From an uncultured Ruminococcus sp. (GTDB taxonomy: Bacteria > Bacillota > Clostridia > Oscillospirales > Ruminococcaceae), in assembly GCA_910584195.1 (NCBI GenBank), contig CAJTYV010000009.1, positions 47,809-111,808 of the forward strand: 64,000 nt of DNA, given 5' to 3'. The translations under genes and the position numbers were made by a program. Under the pieces are notes generated by a model. That model saw nothing but the letters and a program-made list of their open reading frames with translations. It searched no databases and was not told the origin of the DNA. The number at the start of each line of letters is the position of its first letter. Position 1 is the first letter of the stretch. This document shows positions 25,538 through 34,655 of the stretch, piece by piece.

Positions 25538-27691
25538 ATGAAGACAAATAAATTATTTGCCGCTGTTCTGGCAACCGCCGTGTTTTTCGGCTCAACAATT
25601 TTGTCATTTGGCAGAACACAGCATTCCATGGCATACCAGACCGTTTCCGCCGCTGAAAACGTTTCTAAAAAAGTTAATTCACTTATCGGCGATGTAAACG
25701 GAGACGGAATTATTGATTCTTCAGACGCTGCGGATATTCTTACGGAATTCTCATCAAGCTTAACAGGAAAAGAATCCGTTTTGACTGTCGGTCAAAAAAA
25801 GCTGGCTGACCTGAATTTCGACAGCGTTATCGATTCTTCGGACGCATCTTTGGTACTTATGTATTACGCGCATATCGCTACAGGAGGAAAGCTTTCAATA
25901 GAGGATTTTTTGTATTCTGTCAATACACCTCCTGCGGTGACAACTACATCGGTTTCTACAAAAAACACCTCTCAGACAACCCAAACTACTGCCGCTACAA
26001 GAATAACACGGACTACGGCTACATTTTCATCTAAAAATACATCTGCAAAAACAACGGCAAATACTAAACCTAAAACAACGTCTAAAACTACCGTAAAGAC
26101 TACGGTTTCCTCTGTGAAAACCACCGCACTTTCTTCATCTATATCGACTAAAACGTCGACCAAACCGTCTACGGCAAAACCTCCCGTTACAACCGTTACT
26201 GCTGAAACTGTCGGCGTCACCGGAATAGGAATAACACGCAGCGAACTTTCGGTCAATGTCGGTGAAGGAGCTCTTTCGGCTTATGTCACAATGTTCCCTG
26301 TTAACGCAACTAATAAAGATGAAATATGGACAAGTTCCGATGAATCTGTTGCTTTAGTAAATTCCGAAGGCTGGGTATCCGGTATCGGCGAGGGCGAATG
26401 TACCATAACTGTTAAGAGCGCGGATAATCCCAAAGTGTCTGCCGAAATAAAAGTAACTGTCATAAATACGCGCAACGTAAAAGACATACGGCTTTCACGT
26501 ACTGCCATGACCATACAATCCGGCTACGGCGATCTTGCGGCACGAGTAACCATGCTGCCTGAAACTGCTGTTAATAAGGATGAAATATGGACAAGCTCCA
26601 AACCCGATGTGGCAATTGTAGACTCCGAAGGCTGGGTAGTAGCAAAAAAACCCGGAAATACGATTATTACCGTACAAAGCGTTGATAATCCCGAGGTATT
26701 TGCATTTGTACTTGTAACGGTAATCGATCCGCAATCTTCTCAGACAACTCCGGTTACTACGGAAAGCACGTCACCTGTGCCGACAACGCCTGTCGTTACC
26801 GAAGCTGTTCGGGAAATTCAGGTAATTGAAAAAGAAGTGACCCTTACAGTCGGTGAACAAAAAGAAACAATGGTCAAAGTCCTTCCGGAAAACGCCGCAA
26901 ATAAAGCTTTGAAGTGGACAAGCTCCGATAAAAACGTAGCTTCTGTTGACCAATCCGGAAAAATAACAGCCGTTGGTTCAGGTAGCTGCACGATCACCGT
27001 AAACAGCGCCGAAAACTCCGAAATCAAATCAACTATACTTGTAAATGTAAAAAATACCGCGAAAGTAACAGAGATCCGCCTTTCAAAATACGAAATAAAC
27101 ATTTCTGTCGGTCAATCGGATATTTCACGTGTAACCATGCTGCCGTCCACAGCAGTCAACAAGGAAGAACTTTGGATTACCTCAAATTCTTCCATTGCTA
27201 CGGTTGACAAATACGGCTGGATTCACGGCGTCAGCGAGGGAGAATGCACAATTACCGTATCCAGTGTTGACAATCCAGCTGTCAAAGCGGAAATTCACGT
27301 TAAAGTCGTAAACGGTTCTGTTGAACCTCCTGATGCTGATTTCAGCTACATAGCTCCCGGAAAATCAACCGAAAACGAAATAGCGTTTATGCTGCCTTTC
27401 CCCCAGAACGCAAAAGGACGATATATCGTTGATTACGTTATCACCGATAAAAACGGAAAGGTTACAACGATTTCTACGCCCAAACTTGTCATTCCTACAG
27501 TAAAATCAGCTATAACAATGCTCACTGCCGAAACCAATGAATTTACCGCAGAAGCTTATCTCACCGATCTTAATACTTCTCAGTGTGCTAAGATCGGTAC
27601 ATACAGCTTCGTACTCAAACCGAGAGACGCTAAAACAGAAACCGAGGACATATTCTATGCGTTTTACGTTCTTGGCGGAATTACCGAATAA
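25538..27691 (+). CDS. Secreted N-terminal dockerin + Thr-rich linker + four BIG2 domains
   Basis: 717 aa. ATG 25538 follows AAGGAGAG; the longer upstream frame has no ribosome site. Signal peptide to about residue 38 (VSA|AEN). Residues ~50-118 form a dockerin with two Ca loops (GDVNGDGIIDSSDA; DLNFDSVIDSSDA). A ~110-residue Thr/Lys/Ser-rich linker follows, then four bacterial Ig-like (BIG2) repeats, each with W-x-SS and C/N-TITV strands, a second Thr/Pro stretch between repeats 2 and 3, and a unique C-terminal ~110 aa domain. No catalytic domain. An N-terminal dockerin on a purely structural protein suggests a cellulosome or surface accessory; function unknown. Confidence 0.85.
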   Translation: MKTNKLFAAVLATAVFFGSTILSFGRTQHSMAYQTVSAAENVSKKVNSLIGDVNGDGIIDSSDAADILTEFSSSLTGKESVLTVGQKKLADLNFDSVIDSSDASLVLMYYAHIATGGKLSIEDFLYSVNTPPAVTTTSVSTKNTSQTTQTTAATRITRTTATFSSKNTSAKTTANTKPKTTSKTTVKTTVSSVKTTALSSSISTKTSTKPSTAKPPVTTVTAETVGVTGIGITRSELSVNVGEGALSAYVTMFPVNATNKDEIWTSSDESVALVNSEGWVSGIGEGECTITVKSADNPKVSAEIKVTVINTRNVKDIRLSRTAMTIQSGYGDLAARVTMLPETAVNKDEIWTSSKPDVAIVDSEGWVVAKKPGNTIITVQSVDNPEVFAFVLVTVIDPQSSQTTPVTTESTSPVPTTPVVTEAVREIQVIEKEVTLTVGEQKETMVKVLPENAANKALKWTSSDKNVASVDQSGKITAVGSGSCTITVNSAENSEIKSTILVNVKNTAKVTEIRLSKYEINISVGQSDISRVTMLPSTAVNKEELWITSNSSIATVDKYGWIHGVSEGECTITVSSVDNPAVKAEIHVKVVNGSVEPPDADFSYIAPGKSTENEIAFMLPFPQNAKGRYIVDYVITDKNGKVTTISTPKLVIPTVKSAITMLTAETNEFTAEAYLTDLNTSQCAKIGTYSFVLKPRDAKTETEDIFYAFYVLGGITE

Positions 27692-27693
27692 TT

Positions 27694-27732
27694 AAAAATA
27701 TCGCCGCACAATATACATGCGGCGATATTTTT
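27694..27732. terminator. Bidirectional terminator between convergent genes
   Basis: 15-bp perfect stem AAAAATATCGCCGCA/TGCGGCGATATTTTT with a 9-base loop; A and T tracts at the stem base let it work for both the BIG2 gene (+) and glgP (-). Confidence 0.92.
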
Positions 27733-27737
27733 ATTAA

Positions 27738-30083
27738 TTACTTTATATTCCAGATATTTTCGGCATAGTCTGCTATAGTTCTGTCGGAGCTGAATTTACC
27801 GGCATTACACATATTGAGCCACTGTTTCTTCGCAAATGCAAGGCGATCCGCCCTGTAATCGCTGTTGGATTTCAGCTTTGCTTCAACGCAGCTTTCCAAA
27901 TCTCCCAGCAAATAATAATGGTCGGGAGCATGCCAGCTTGCACCGTCAAGGAGCGAAGCGTAAAGTTCGCGGAAATCTCCTGTACCGCCATCGGAAACAG
28001 TACCGTCGATAAGCGATGATACCACGTTCTTGATTCTTGAATTTTCGGCAAAAATCCTGCGGCTGTCGTACTCGGGAACTATCTTTTCAAGCTCCTCAAC
28101 TCTTGCGCCGAAGATGTAATTGTTCTCCTCGCCTGCCTCCTGTACTATCTCAATATTCGCACCGTCGTATGTTCCGAGAGTTACCGCGCCGTTGAGCATT
28201 AGCTTCATGTTGCCTGTTCCGCTCGCCTCAGTGCCTGCCGTGGAGATCTGCTCCGAAACATCAGCCGCCGCAACAAGTTTCTCAGCGTAGGAAACGTTAT
28301 AATTCTGAACGAATACAACTTTAAGAAGTCCGCTCGTTTCAGGATCGGAGGAAACTATCCTGCTTATTTCATTGATATATTTGATTATTGCCTTGGCACG
28401 CCTGTAACCGGGGGCTGATTTTGCTCCGAAAATAAATGTGGTAGGAGCAAATTCTTTGATGCTGCCGTCCTTTATTCCCTTGTATATCCACAAGATTGAG
28501 AAAGCGTTCAGAAGCTGTCTCTTATACTCATGGAGACGCTTTATCTGAATGTCATATATAGACTCAGGGGCGATTTTAACGCCGTCGTGCTCCTCTATAA
28601 ACTCCGCAAGCTGTTTTTTCTTTGTCTGCTTGATGTCCATGAAACGGCGCAGAACAGCCTCATCGTCAGCATATTTTTCAAGCTCTTTGAGGCGGTCAAG
28701 GTTCACCAGCCATTCATCGTTACCCAAAAGCTCCGTAATAAGCGCCGACAATTCCATATTGCACAGTCCGAGCCAGCGGCGCTGAGTAATTCCGTTTGTT
28801 TCGTTGCGAAAACGGTCGGGATATATGCTGTACCAATCCGCAAGTACCGTGTCCTTTAAAATTTGCGTGTGTATCTCAGCTACTCCGTTGATGTGGCTTG
28901 AACAATAACATGCCATGTCTGCCATGTGGATAAGCTCGCCCTTTATCACTTTTATACGGTCGATTTTATCTCTCTGTACTCCATTGGCGTACATTTCCGC
29001 AATAAGCTCCTCGTTTATCTGAATTATGATCTCGTATATTCTCGGAAGAAGCTCCTCCACAAGTCCTACCCACCATTTTTCAAGTGCCTCCTGCATTACG
29101 GTATGATTGGTGTAATTAAATACTTTCTTAGCGATTTCAAGGGCTTTTGCAAAGGTATATCCCTCGTTGTCCACAAGCTGACGTATAAGCTCGGGAATAG
29201 AAATTACAGGGTGAGTATCGTTGAGCTGAATAGAAATATAGTCCGCCAAATTATCAAGAGTTCCGTAACGAGCCTTATGCTTTCTGATAATGTCCGTCAA
29301 TGACGCACAGCTAAAGAAATACTGCTGTTTCAGACGGAGCTTTTTGCCCTCGTTCGTATCGTCGTTAGGATAAAGTACACGTGAAATATCCTCAGCGAAA
29401 ATCTTCTCTTTTGAAGCTTCAAGATAATTCTGATCGTTAAACGTGTCAAAATCAAACTCCTTGACAGGTTCAGCCTGCCACAAACGGAGAGTTCCGACAT
29501 TCTCGGTCTTACAGCCAAAAATCGGCATATCATAGGGAACTGCCTTTACAGTCTGACCGCTGTACTCCACAAGGACTGTATCTTCGTCGCAGCGTTTAGA
29601 CCAGCAGTCGCCGTATTTCGTCCAGTCGTCAATGTCCTCCCTCTGAAAACCGTCAACTATAGACTGTTTGAAAAGTCCATATTTATAGCGTATACCGTAG
29701 CCGTCCAGCGGTAAATTTAAAGATGCCGCGCTATCCAGGAAACAAGCCGCCAGTCTGCCAAGTCCGCCGTTTCCGAGTGCGGCATCCTCTATGACTTCCA
29801 AGTCGGCAAGGTCAAGTCCAAGCTCCTTGAACGCAGAGTTTACCTCGTCATAAATTCCCAAGCAGAACAGATTGTTGTACACCGCACGTCCAACGAGAAA
29901 TTCCATAGAAAGATACGCAGCACGTCTTTTGCTCAGGTGTGCTTCTCTTGAAGCAGTCCACCTGTCAGCGTAAAGCTCCATTATCGTGTCCCCGAGAGCA
30001 TTGTGGAGCTGCTGCGGAGAAGCGGTCTTAATGTCTTTCGGAAGTCTGCCTGTAAATTTTTCAGTGAAAAGTGTCTTATCCAT
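27738..30083 (-). CDS. glgP: Glycogen/maltodextrin phosphorylase
   Basis: 781 aa GT35 enzyme releasing glucose-1-phosphate from alpha-1,4-glucans. RRAAYLSMEFLVGRA, ALGNGGLGRLAACFLDS and the PLP-Lys motif EASGTGNMKLMLNGA (about 625) are intact. Start ATG 30083 follows GGAGG located right after the malQ stop; 11-base gap, so malQ-glgP is an operon. Slightly shorter than GlgP of enterics, common in clostridia. Confidence 0.95.
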   Translation of the reverse strand: MDKTLFTEKFTGRLPKDIKTASPQQLHNALGDTIMELYADRWTASREAHLSKRRAAYLSMEFLVGRAVYNNLFCLGIYDEVNSAFKELGLDLADLEVIEDAALGNGGLGRLAACFLDSAASLNLPLDGYGIRYKYGLFKQSIVDGFQREDIDDWTKYGDCWSKRCDEDTVLVEYSGQTVKAVPYDMPIFGCKTENVGTLRLWQAEPVKEFDFDTFNDQNYLEASKEKIFAEDISRVLYPNDDTNEGKKLRLKQQYFFSCASLTDIIRKHKARYGTLDNLADYISIQLNDTHPVISIPELIRQLVDNEGYTFAKALEIAKKVFNYTNHTVMQEALEKWWVGLVEELLPRIYEIIIQINEELIAEMYANGVQRDKIDRIKVIKGELIHMADMACYCSSHINGVAEIHTQILKDTVLADWYSIYPDRFRNETNGITQRRWLGLCNMELSALITELLGNDEWLVNLDRLKELEKYADDEAVLRRFMDIKQTKKKQLAEFIEEHDGVKIAPESIYDIQIKRLHEYKRQLLNAFSILWIYKGIKDGSIKEFAPTTFIFGAKSAPGYRRAKAIIKYINEISRIVSSDPETSGLLKVVFVQNYNVSYAEKLVAAADVSEQISTAGTEASGTGNMKLMLNGAVTLGTYDGANIEIVQEAGEENNYIFGARVEELEKIVPEYDSRRIFAENSRIKNVVSSLIDGTVSDGGTGDFRELYASLLDGASWHAPDHYYLLGDLESCVEAKLKSNSDYRADRLAFAKKQWLNMCNAGKFSSDRTIADYAENIWNIK

Positions 30084-30094
30084 AATATCCTCCA

Positions 30095-31567
30095 TTATCT
30101 GTTATACATCTTATTCAGCTTTTTTATTTTCTTTGCCAAAGACGGTGTAAACTGTTCTGCTCTTGCCCTAAACTGCCAGTTCGTGCCAAGAGTGGACGGC
30201 GTATTCATTCTTGCGTCTTTCGGACTGTTCAAAAAATCCTGCATCTGAGCAGCCGCCACTTCCGCAACGCTTCCCCATGCCGCACGTACTACAGCCATAG
30301 GTATCTCTGATTTCTTCTTGACGTTCAAATACTTCTTAGCAAATCTCAGGGACTTTTTATCCATAGCTTCTACCCAGCCGTTCAGCGTTTCGTTATCGTG
30401 AGTTCCCGTATAGGCAAAGCAGTTTGAAGTTGTAAAATTATGCGGAAGATGCTCGTTCTCACCGTCGCTGAATCCGAACTGCAAAACTTTCATGCCCGGA
30501 TAACCGCATTTATCCAGCATCTCACGCACTTCGGGAGTAATAAATCCCAGATCCTCGGCAATAATATTAAGCTTGCCGAGCTGCTGCTCAGCCATCTGGA
30601 AAAGTTCGTAATTCGGTCCTTTTTTCCACTCGCCTACCGTTGCGTCCTCGCTGCCGTATGGAATGGTATAATAGCTCTCAAATCCTCTGAAATGGTCGAT
30701 ACGCACGATGTCATAAAGCTCTGCCGCAGCGGCAATTCGGTTTATCCACCATTTATATCCTGTTTTTTTATGATAATCCCAATCGTACAGAGGGTTTCCC
30801 CAAAGTTGACCGGCGGGTGAAAATTCATCCGGAGGACAGCCAGCCACGCATACGGGACGGCGTTTTCGGTCGAACCAGAAAAGCTTATGGTCAACCCATG
30901 CCTCTACGCTGTCAAGAGCGCAGTATATCGGTATATCTCCAACTATCTCAATGCCTTTTTCGTTGGCATAGCCTTTAAGCTCTTTCCACTGACGGCTGAA
31001 TTCAAACTGAATAAATTTATAAAATCCAATATCTTTTTTCAACTCTTTTTTGCATGCGGCAACAGCTTTCGGTCTATGCATGGAAATATCCGTCTCCCAC
31101 TCATACCAAGCCTTGCCGTCATGTTGAAATTTCAATGCCATAAAAAGAGCATACTCTTCAAGCCAGTCTTTATTTTCTTCGCAAAACCTTTTATAAGCCG
31201 GAAATCTTGCCGCTTTGAAGCGAGAATAGGCTATTCTTAAAACATCGAAGCAATGATCGTAGATCAAGCTGTAGTCCACCTTATCAGGAGAACTTTCCCA
31301 TGTAATATCAGCATATTCCGAACGTTCAAGCAAACCGTCTCCCTCAAGTATCTCAAAATCAATAAAATACGGATTTCCTGCATTTACCGAGAAAGACTGA
31401 TACGGCGAATCGCCGTAACTTGTAGGCGAAAGCGGAAGTATCTGCCAGCACTTTACACCTGATTTTTTCAGGAAATCTACAAATTCAAAAGCATGTCTTC
31501 CCATTTTGCCTATTCCGTACTCTGATGGAAGGCTTGAAATATGAAAAATTATGCAGCTTTTACGCAT
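30095..31567 (-). CDS. malQ: 4-alpha-glucanotransferase (amylomaltase)
   Basis: 490 aa GH77 enzyme that disproportionates maltodextrins and so feeds glgP. LPSEYGIGKMG and PLSPTSYGDSPYQSFS at the N-terminus, VRIDHFRGFESYY (nucleophile Asp), EDLGFITPEV (acid/base Glu) and TGTHDNETLNGW (third Asp) are all present. ATG 31567 has AAGGAG 10 bases away; a TTG three codons earlier is less likely. Confidence 0.95.
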   Translation of the reverse strand: MRKSCIIFHISSLPSEYGIGKMGRHAFEFVDFLKKSGVKCWQILPLSPTSYGDSPYQSFSVNAGNPYFIDFEILEGDGLLERSEYADITWESSPDKVDYSLIYDHCFDVLRIAYSRFKAARFPAYKRFCEENKDWLEEYALFMALKFQHDGKAWYEWETDISMHRPKAVAACKKELKKDIGFYKFIQFEFSRQWKELKGYANEKGIEIVGDIPIYCALDSVEAWVDHKLFWFDRKRRPVCVAGCPPDEFSPAGQLWGNPLYDWDYHKKTGYKWWINRIAAAAELYDIVRIDHFRGFESYYTIPYGSEDATVGEWKKGPNYELFQMAEQQLGKLNIIAEDLGFITPEVREMLDKCGYPGMKVLQFGFSDGENEHLPHNFTTSNCFAYTGTHDNETLNGWVEAMDKKSLRFAKKYLNVKKKSEIPMAVVRAAWGSVAEVAAAQMQDFLNSPKDARMNTPSTLGTNWQFRARAEQFTPSLAKKIKKLNKMYNR

Positions 31568-31590
31568 TATGGTCAAACTCCTTTATTCAG

Positions 31591-31640
31591 ACCGCACCTT
31601 GAAGGCGGTCACAAAATTGTATAATTATCGTATAATTATC
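31591..31640. promoter_or_regulatory. Divergent malQ / membrane-protein control region
   Basis: Contains GACCGC-N9-GCGGTC (31591-31611) next to a tandem direct repeat of TATAATTATC (31620-31629, 31631-31640). The repeats give TATAAT -10 boxes on the plus strand and TACAAT on the minus strand, so divergent promoters probably overlap here; exact -35 boxes are unclear. Confidence 0.4.
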
Positions 31641-31678
31641 AAAAAATACCACATAATACATAAAAAGGGGGAATTATC

Positions 31679-32056
31679 ATGAAACTTACGCAGTATATTT
31701 TTACTTTTTTAATGGGTTACTTCCTGTACGCCTTTGTGGAGGTCACAGCACGCAGTTACACCCATTGGACTATGTGTCTGACTGGCGGACTTGTCCTCAC
31801 TCTGATCTATATTATCAGCAGCCGCCCTGCCATAAACCTGATAAAATGCTGCATTATAGGCGCATTCATGATAACGGCTATTGAGTTCACCGTAGGCGTT
31901 TTCGATAATATTATCATGGGCTGGAGAGTATGGGATTATTCCGATCGTCCGTTTAATCTTCTCGGACAAATATGTCCGCTGTTTTCAATTGCATGGGGAC
32001 TCCTGTGCATTCCGGCATTTTACCTTTGTAAATTCATACGTCGAAAATTTGCATAA
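31679..32056 (+). CDS. Small membrane protein, PF06541-like
   Basis: 125 aa, four hydrophobic segments. HWTMCLTGGLVLTLIY, AIEFTVGVFDN, RVWDYSDRPFNLLGQICPLFSIAWG (in parts) are the hallmarks of the putative ABC-transporter type IV family in its short form. Start ATG 31679 with GGGGG. Divergent from malQ, convergent with the lipase gene; no ATPase partner. Role unknown. Confidence 0.72.
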   Translation: MKLTQYIFTFLMGYFLYAFVEVTARSYTHWTMCLTGGLVLTLIYIISSRPAINLIKCCIIGAFMITAIEFTVGVFDNIIMGWRVWDYSDRPFNLLGQICPLFSIAWGLLCIPAFYLCKFIRRKFA

Positions 32057-32066
32057 GGCTAAATTT

Positions 32067-33383
32067 TCAATAACCCTGATTTTTCAGTTCGGCAGCTAAA
32101 CCTGCATAAAATTCACGCACATCATAGCCTTCTATATTTTCGCGAAACAGGTCTATAGTATCGCCGTGACTTATACCTCGCACACCGCTTGCCGTTACCA
32201 TACGAAATTCGCCGTGCTTTGCCGCACCTTCCCACACAAGTCCGTCATTTCTGCCGTTAAGACGTTTTATCAGCAGATAACCGATATTCAAAGGAAATCC
32301 GGCAGAAAAAAAGCTTTTCATTACCGACATGCAACTCCTGTAAGACACTCCCGGAACATCTGCCATATACGGCTCTAATTCGGCAATGCGCGATGGTCTG
32401 AGATCATTCAGACCAGAAAGAAAATCGGGATCTTTATCGCCAAGTCTGCGAAAGACAGTGTTATATTTCTTTTCTATCCACTTTACCATGCCGCTGGGAC
32501 ATTTATCCAGCAAATAGTCCACCATATCGCTGCCCAAATGCGGCGTATTTATAGTAGTTAACGCAGCAACGCGATCACCTAAACCAAGAGCGCTTATGGC
32601 ATATCGGCTGTCAAGTCCGCCCTTTGAATGAGCGATGATGTTGACCTTCTCCGCGCCTGTTTCTTCAAGAATTTTTTCTATCTGCAATTTAAGCTCTGCG
32701 GCGCTTTCGGGAATTGATTTAGCCGACTGCTGATTTCCGTAAAAAATCTTTGCGCCGTTGCGTATAAGAGTTGCGGGTACACGTCCCCAATAGTTCATAT
32801 ATTGCCAATCGCGGAAAAAAATTCCGTGAACCATAACTATAGGGTACTTAGTTTTGCACATTTCATTTTCTGCCCGCGCTTCTTCAAGTTCAGCTTTTGA
32901 AAGTTCAAAAATAAATTCGCGCTTCGCTTTTTTGTAAAAACGGCGTATTAGTACGAGATTGACTACGGGAAACCACCAAAAGATAAGAAGCATTAAATAA
33001 TCTAAAAGCTTTATCTGCTTCGAGCCTACGGCAATTTTAATAAATCCGGTAAGAAACGTTATAACACTGAATACCACTGCAAAAATGACGTTAAGCACAA
33101 TAGACAGCGTACCTGCCCTCGGACAAAACGGATAAGCTGCCAATGCTGCAATTTCGGGAATAACAGTCATTCCCGAAAGCCATATCAGCTTTGTGCCGCC
33201 GTTTAAAGCTTTTAACCTGAAACTTTTAACGGTAATTTTTCCGTTCCTGATAAGGATCATCAGGTACGCTGCCGACACAATCAACGTAATAAGTATATTT
33301 ACCGCAATCGGCAGCCGAGACAAATTCCAAAAAGGAATCAGGTTGTAAAAAACAATAAGTAAAATTAATTCCAAAATCTTCAT
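32067..33383 (-). CDS. Membrane-anchored alpha/beta-hydrolase, lipase-like
   Basis: 438 aa. Four or five N-terminal TM helices (residues 1-150) precede an alpha/beta-hydrolase domain: YPIVMVHGIFFRDW (oxyanion region), nucleophile Ser in IIAHSKGGLDSRYA, Asp in NGRNDGLV and His in GISHGDTIDL, the arrangement of secreted triacylglycerol lipases. The membrane part is unusual for that group. Substrate is probably a lipid ester. ATG lies only ~10 bases after a TATACT-like box, so the start or promoter is uncertain. Confidence 0.85.
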   Translation of the reverse strand: MKILELILLIVFYNLIPFWNLSRLPIAVNILITLIVSAAYLMILIRNGKITVKSFRLKALNGGTKLIWLSGMTVIPEIAALAAYPFCPRAGTLSIVLNVIFAVVFSVITFLTGFIKIAVGSKQIKLLDYLMLLIFWWFPVVNLVLIRRFYKKAKREFIFELSKAELEEARAENEMCKTKYPIVMVHGIFFRDWQYMNYWGRVPATLIRNGAKIFYGNQQSAKSIPESAAELKLQIEKILEETGAEKVNIIAHSKGGLDSRYAISALGLGDRVAALTTINTPHLGSDMVDYLLDKCPSGMVKWIEKKYNTVFRRLGDKDPDFLSGLNDLRPSRIAELEPYMADVPGVSYRSCMSVMKSFFSAGFPLNIGYLLIKRLNGRNDGLVWEGAAKHGEFRMVTASGVRGISHGDTIDLFRENIEGYDVREFYAGLAAELKNQGY

Positions 33384-33402
33384 ATAGTATAATCATAAAA
33401 TA

Positions 33403-33428
33403 AAGCTGCCCCGTAAATCGGAGCAGCT
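33403..33428 (-). terminator. Terminator after the zinc-ribbon gene
   Basis: AGCTGC-c-CCG / CGG-a-GCAGCT stem with a TAAAT loop; on the minus strand followed by TTTATTTTA. Seven bases past the stop of 33435-33869 and 20 bases before the lipase start. Confidence 0.78.
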
Positions 33429-33434
33429 AATATA

Positions 33435-33869
33435 TCAGTAATTTTTGTTTGAATCAGCATTGAAGAACTGATTGCTGCTTTCAGTGTAATAATCGTTGGG
33501 TTCGAGGGACATAAAATCATCGTCCTCCATTTCAGGAAGCCTTGCACCACAGCGTCCGCAGAACTGGAAACGCTCGTTGACTTCTGCATCGCACTTAGGA
33601 CATATCTTATAGCCTCTGATACCGTTAAGCTCGAATCTCATTTTCTTGATACGTCTGCGGCGAGTGTCGATGTCATCGCAAAGAATCTTCAGATTAGCCG
33701 GATCTCCGTTGGGATTTTTATAATACTTCTTACCGATGTCAGTAAATATCTCAACGATACGCTCCTCTTCGTACAGAATCTTTCTTTTGAGGTTATTAGC
33801 CTCGGACATACTCTTGGTCTTGTCAGAAACGCCCTTGCTGACATCTCCGATCTTATCGAGAATACCCAT
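33435..33869 (-). CDS. Coiled-coil zinc-ribbon protein
   Basis: 144 aa, soluble. Residues 1-85 are charged and helical (likely coiled coil: EANNLKRKILYEEERIVEIF in part), residues ~90-120 a zinc ribbon CPKCDAEVNERFQFCGRCGARL (four Cys; quoted in part), the tail acidic and Asn-rich. Similar small clostridial proteins exist without known function. Own consensus promoter and hairpin-bearing leader. Confidence 0.78.
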   Translation of the reverse strand: MGILDKIGDVSKGVSDKTKSMSEANNLKRKILYEEERIVEIFTDIGKKYYKNPNGDPANLKILCDDIDTRRRRIKKMRFELNGIRGYKICPKCDAEVNERFQFCGRCGARLPEMEDDDFMSLEPNDYYTESSNQFFNADSNKNY

Positions 33870-33901
33870 TCATATCGCTCCTTTTATTTAATTTGGAGTT
33901 C

Positions 33902-33940
33902 AGGGTACGGACGCTTCCTTGCTTCCGCCACCTTAACCCT
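33902..33940 (-). promoter_or_regulatory. Leader hairpin of the zinc-ribbon gene
   Basis: AGGGT/ACCCT with an inner CGGA/TCCG stem, in the ~85-base leader between the promoter and ATG 33869. No match to a known riboswitch recognised. Confidence 0.4.
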
Positions 33941-33961
33941 AATTTTATAATCAGTATATAT

Positions 33962-33990
33962 ATTATACCTTTTTTATAAGAATTTGTCAA
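33962..33990 (-). promoter_or_regulatory. Promoter of the zinc-ribbon gene
   Basis: Perfect consensus on the minus strand: TTGACA (33985-33990), 17 bp, TATAAT (33962-33967). The remaining stretch to 34161 holds no ORF or structure I could support. Confidence 0.82.
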
Positions 33991-34161
33991 GGGGTTTGAT
34001 ATTTTTTCACGAAAATCAATTTTGGATTTAATATGCTATATGTAGGAACACAGCGTGCCGTGTCCGTTTAGAAACACTGTGAAAAAAGCTTCTATTTTAC
34101 CCTTTGCAGAGAGTCTAAAAAATATGCCGTACTTCGCCCCGCACCACATCAAAAGCTCTGT

Positions 34162-34182
34162 CTTTGGAATCCCAATATTATC
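34162..34182 (-). repeat. Short repeat, copy A (GATAATATtGGGATTCCAAAG)
   Basis: 21-bp sequence matching 38061-38081 with one difference, in opposite orientation; the two face each other around the segment from ACT to the lipoprotein gene. Only the core GATTCCAAAG recurs at 45956-45965. Confidence 0.55.
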
Positions 34183-34200
34183 TTCAACAAAGTTAAGGAA

Positions 34201-34635
34201 TTACATATCAGCAATATCCTGCTCTGTAAGCTGAATTATTCCGCCCTTTGTCAAAGCCTCCGAAGCCGAGGCATTATCGTCCACACGTATAACAAACGAA
34301 ACGGACTTATCCGAAGCTCCTGTGAATGCGTAAAGGTACTCCAGATTAACATTATCCGCTCCGAGTATATCGAGTACGCGGCTGAGCTGACCGGGAGCAT
34401 CGGGAATAGTTATCGCGATGACCTCGGTGACTGTAACAGCGTATGAAGCGTTTTTAAGTATCTCCGCAGCCTTGTCCGTATCGTTCACAACCATTCTGAG
34501 AATACCAAAATCCGAGGTGTCGGCAAGGCTCAGTGCACGGATATTTACGTTGCCCTTTTTCAGCAGAGCCATTATCCCTGTGAGCTGGTTCGGCTTGTTG
34601 TCCACAAATACCGAGATCTGTTTAGCATTTGACAT
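34201..34635 (-). CDS. ACT domain-containing protein
   Basis: 144 aa made of two ACT domains (about 1-70: ISVFVDNKPNQLTGIMALL; 72-144: TIPDAPGQLSRVLDILG), the amino-acid-sensing fold. ATG 34635 with AAAGGTGG. It directly follows paaK (20-base gap); ACT-paaK-ior clusters recur in clostridia and archaea, where the ACT protein is presumed to sense aromatic or branched-chain amino acids. Regulatory target unknown. Confidence 0.88.
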   Translation of the reverse strand: MSNAKQISVFVDNKPNQLTGIMALLKKGNVNIRALSLADTSDFGILRMVVNDTDKAAEILKNASYAVTVTEVIAITIPDAPGQLSRVLDILGADNVNLEYLYAFTGASDKSVSFVIRVDDNASASEALTKGGIIQLTEQDIADM

Positions 34636-34655
34636 AATTATTCCACCTTTCATTT

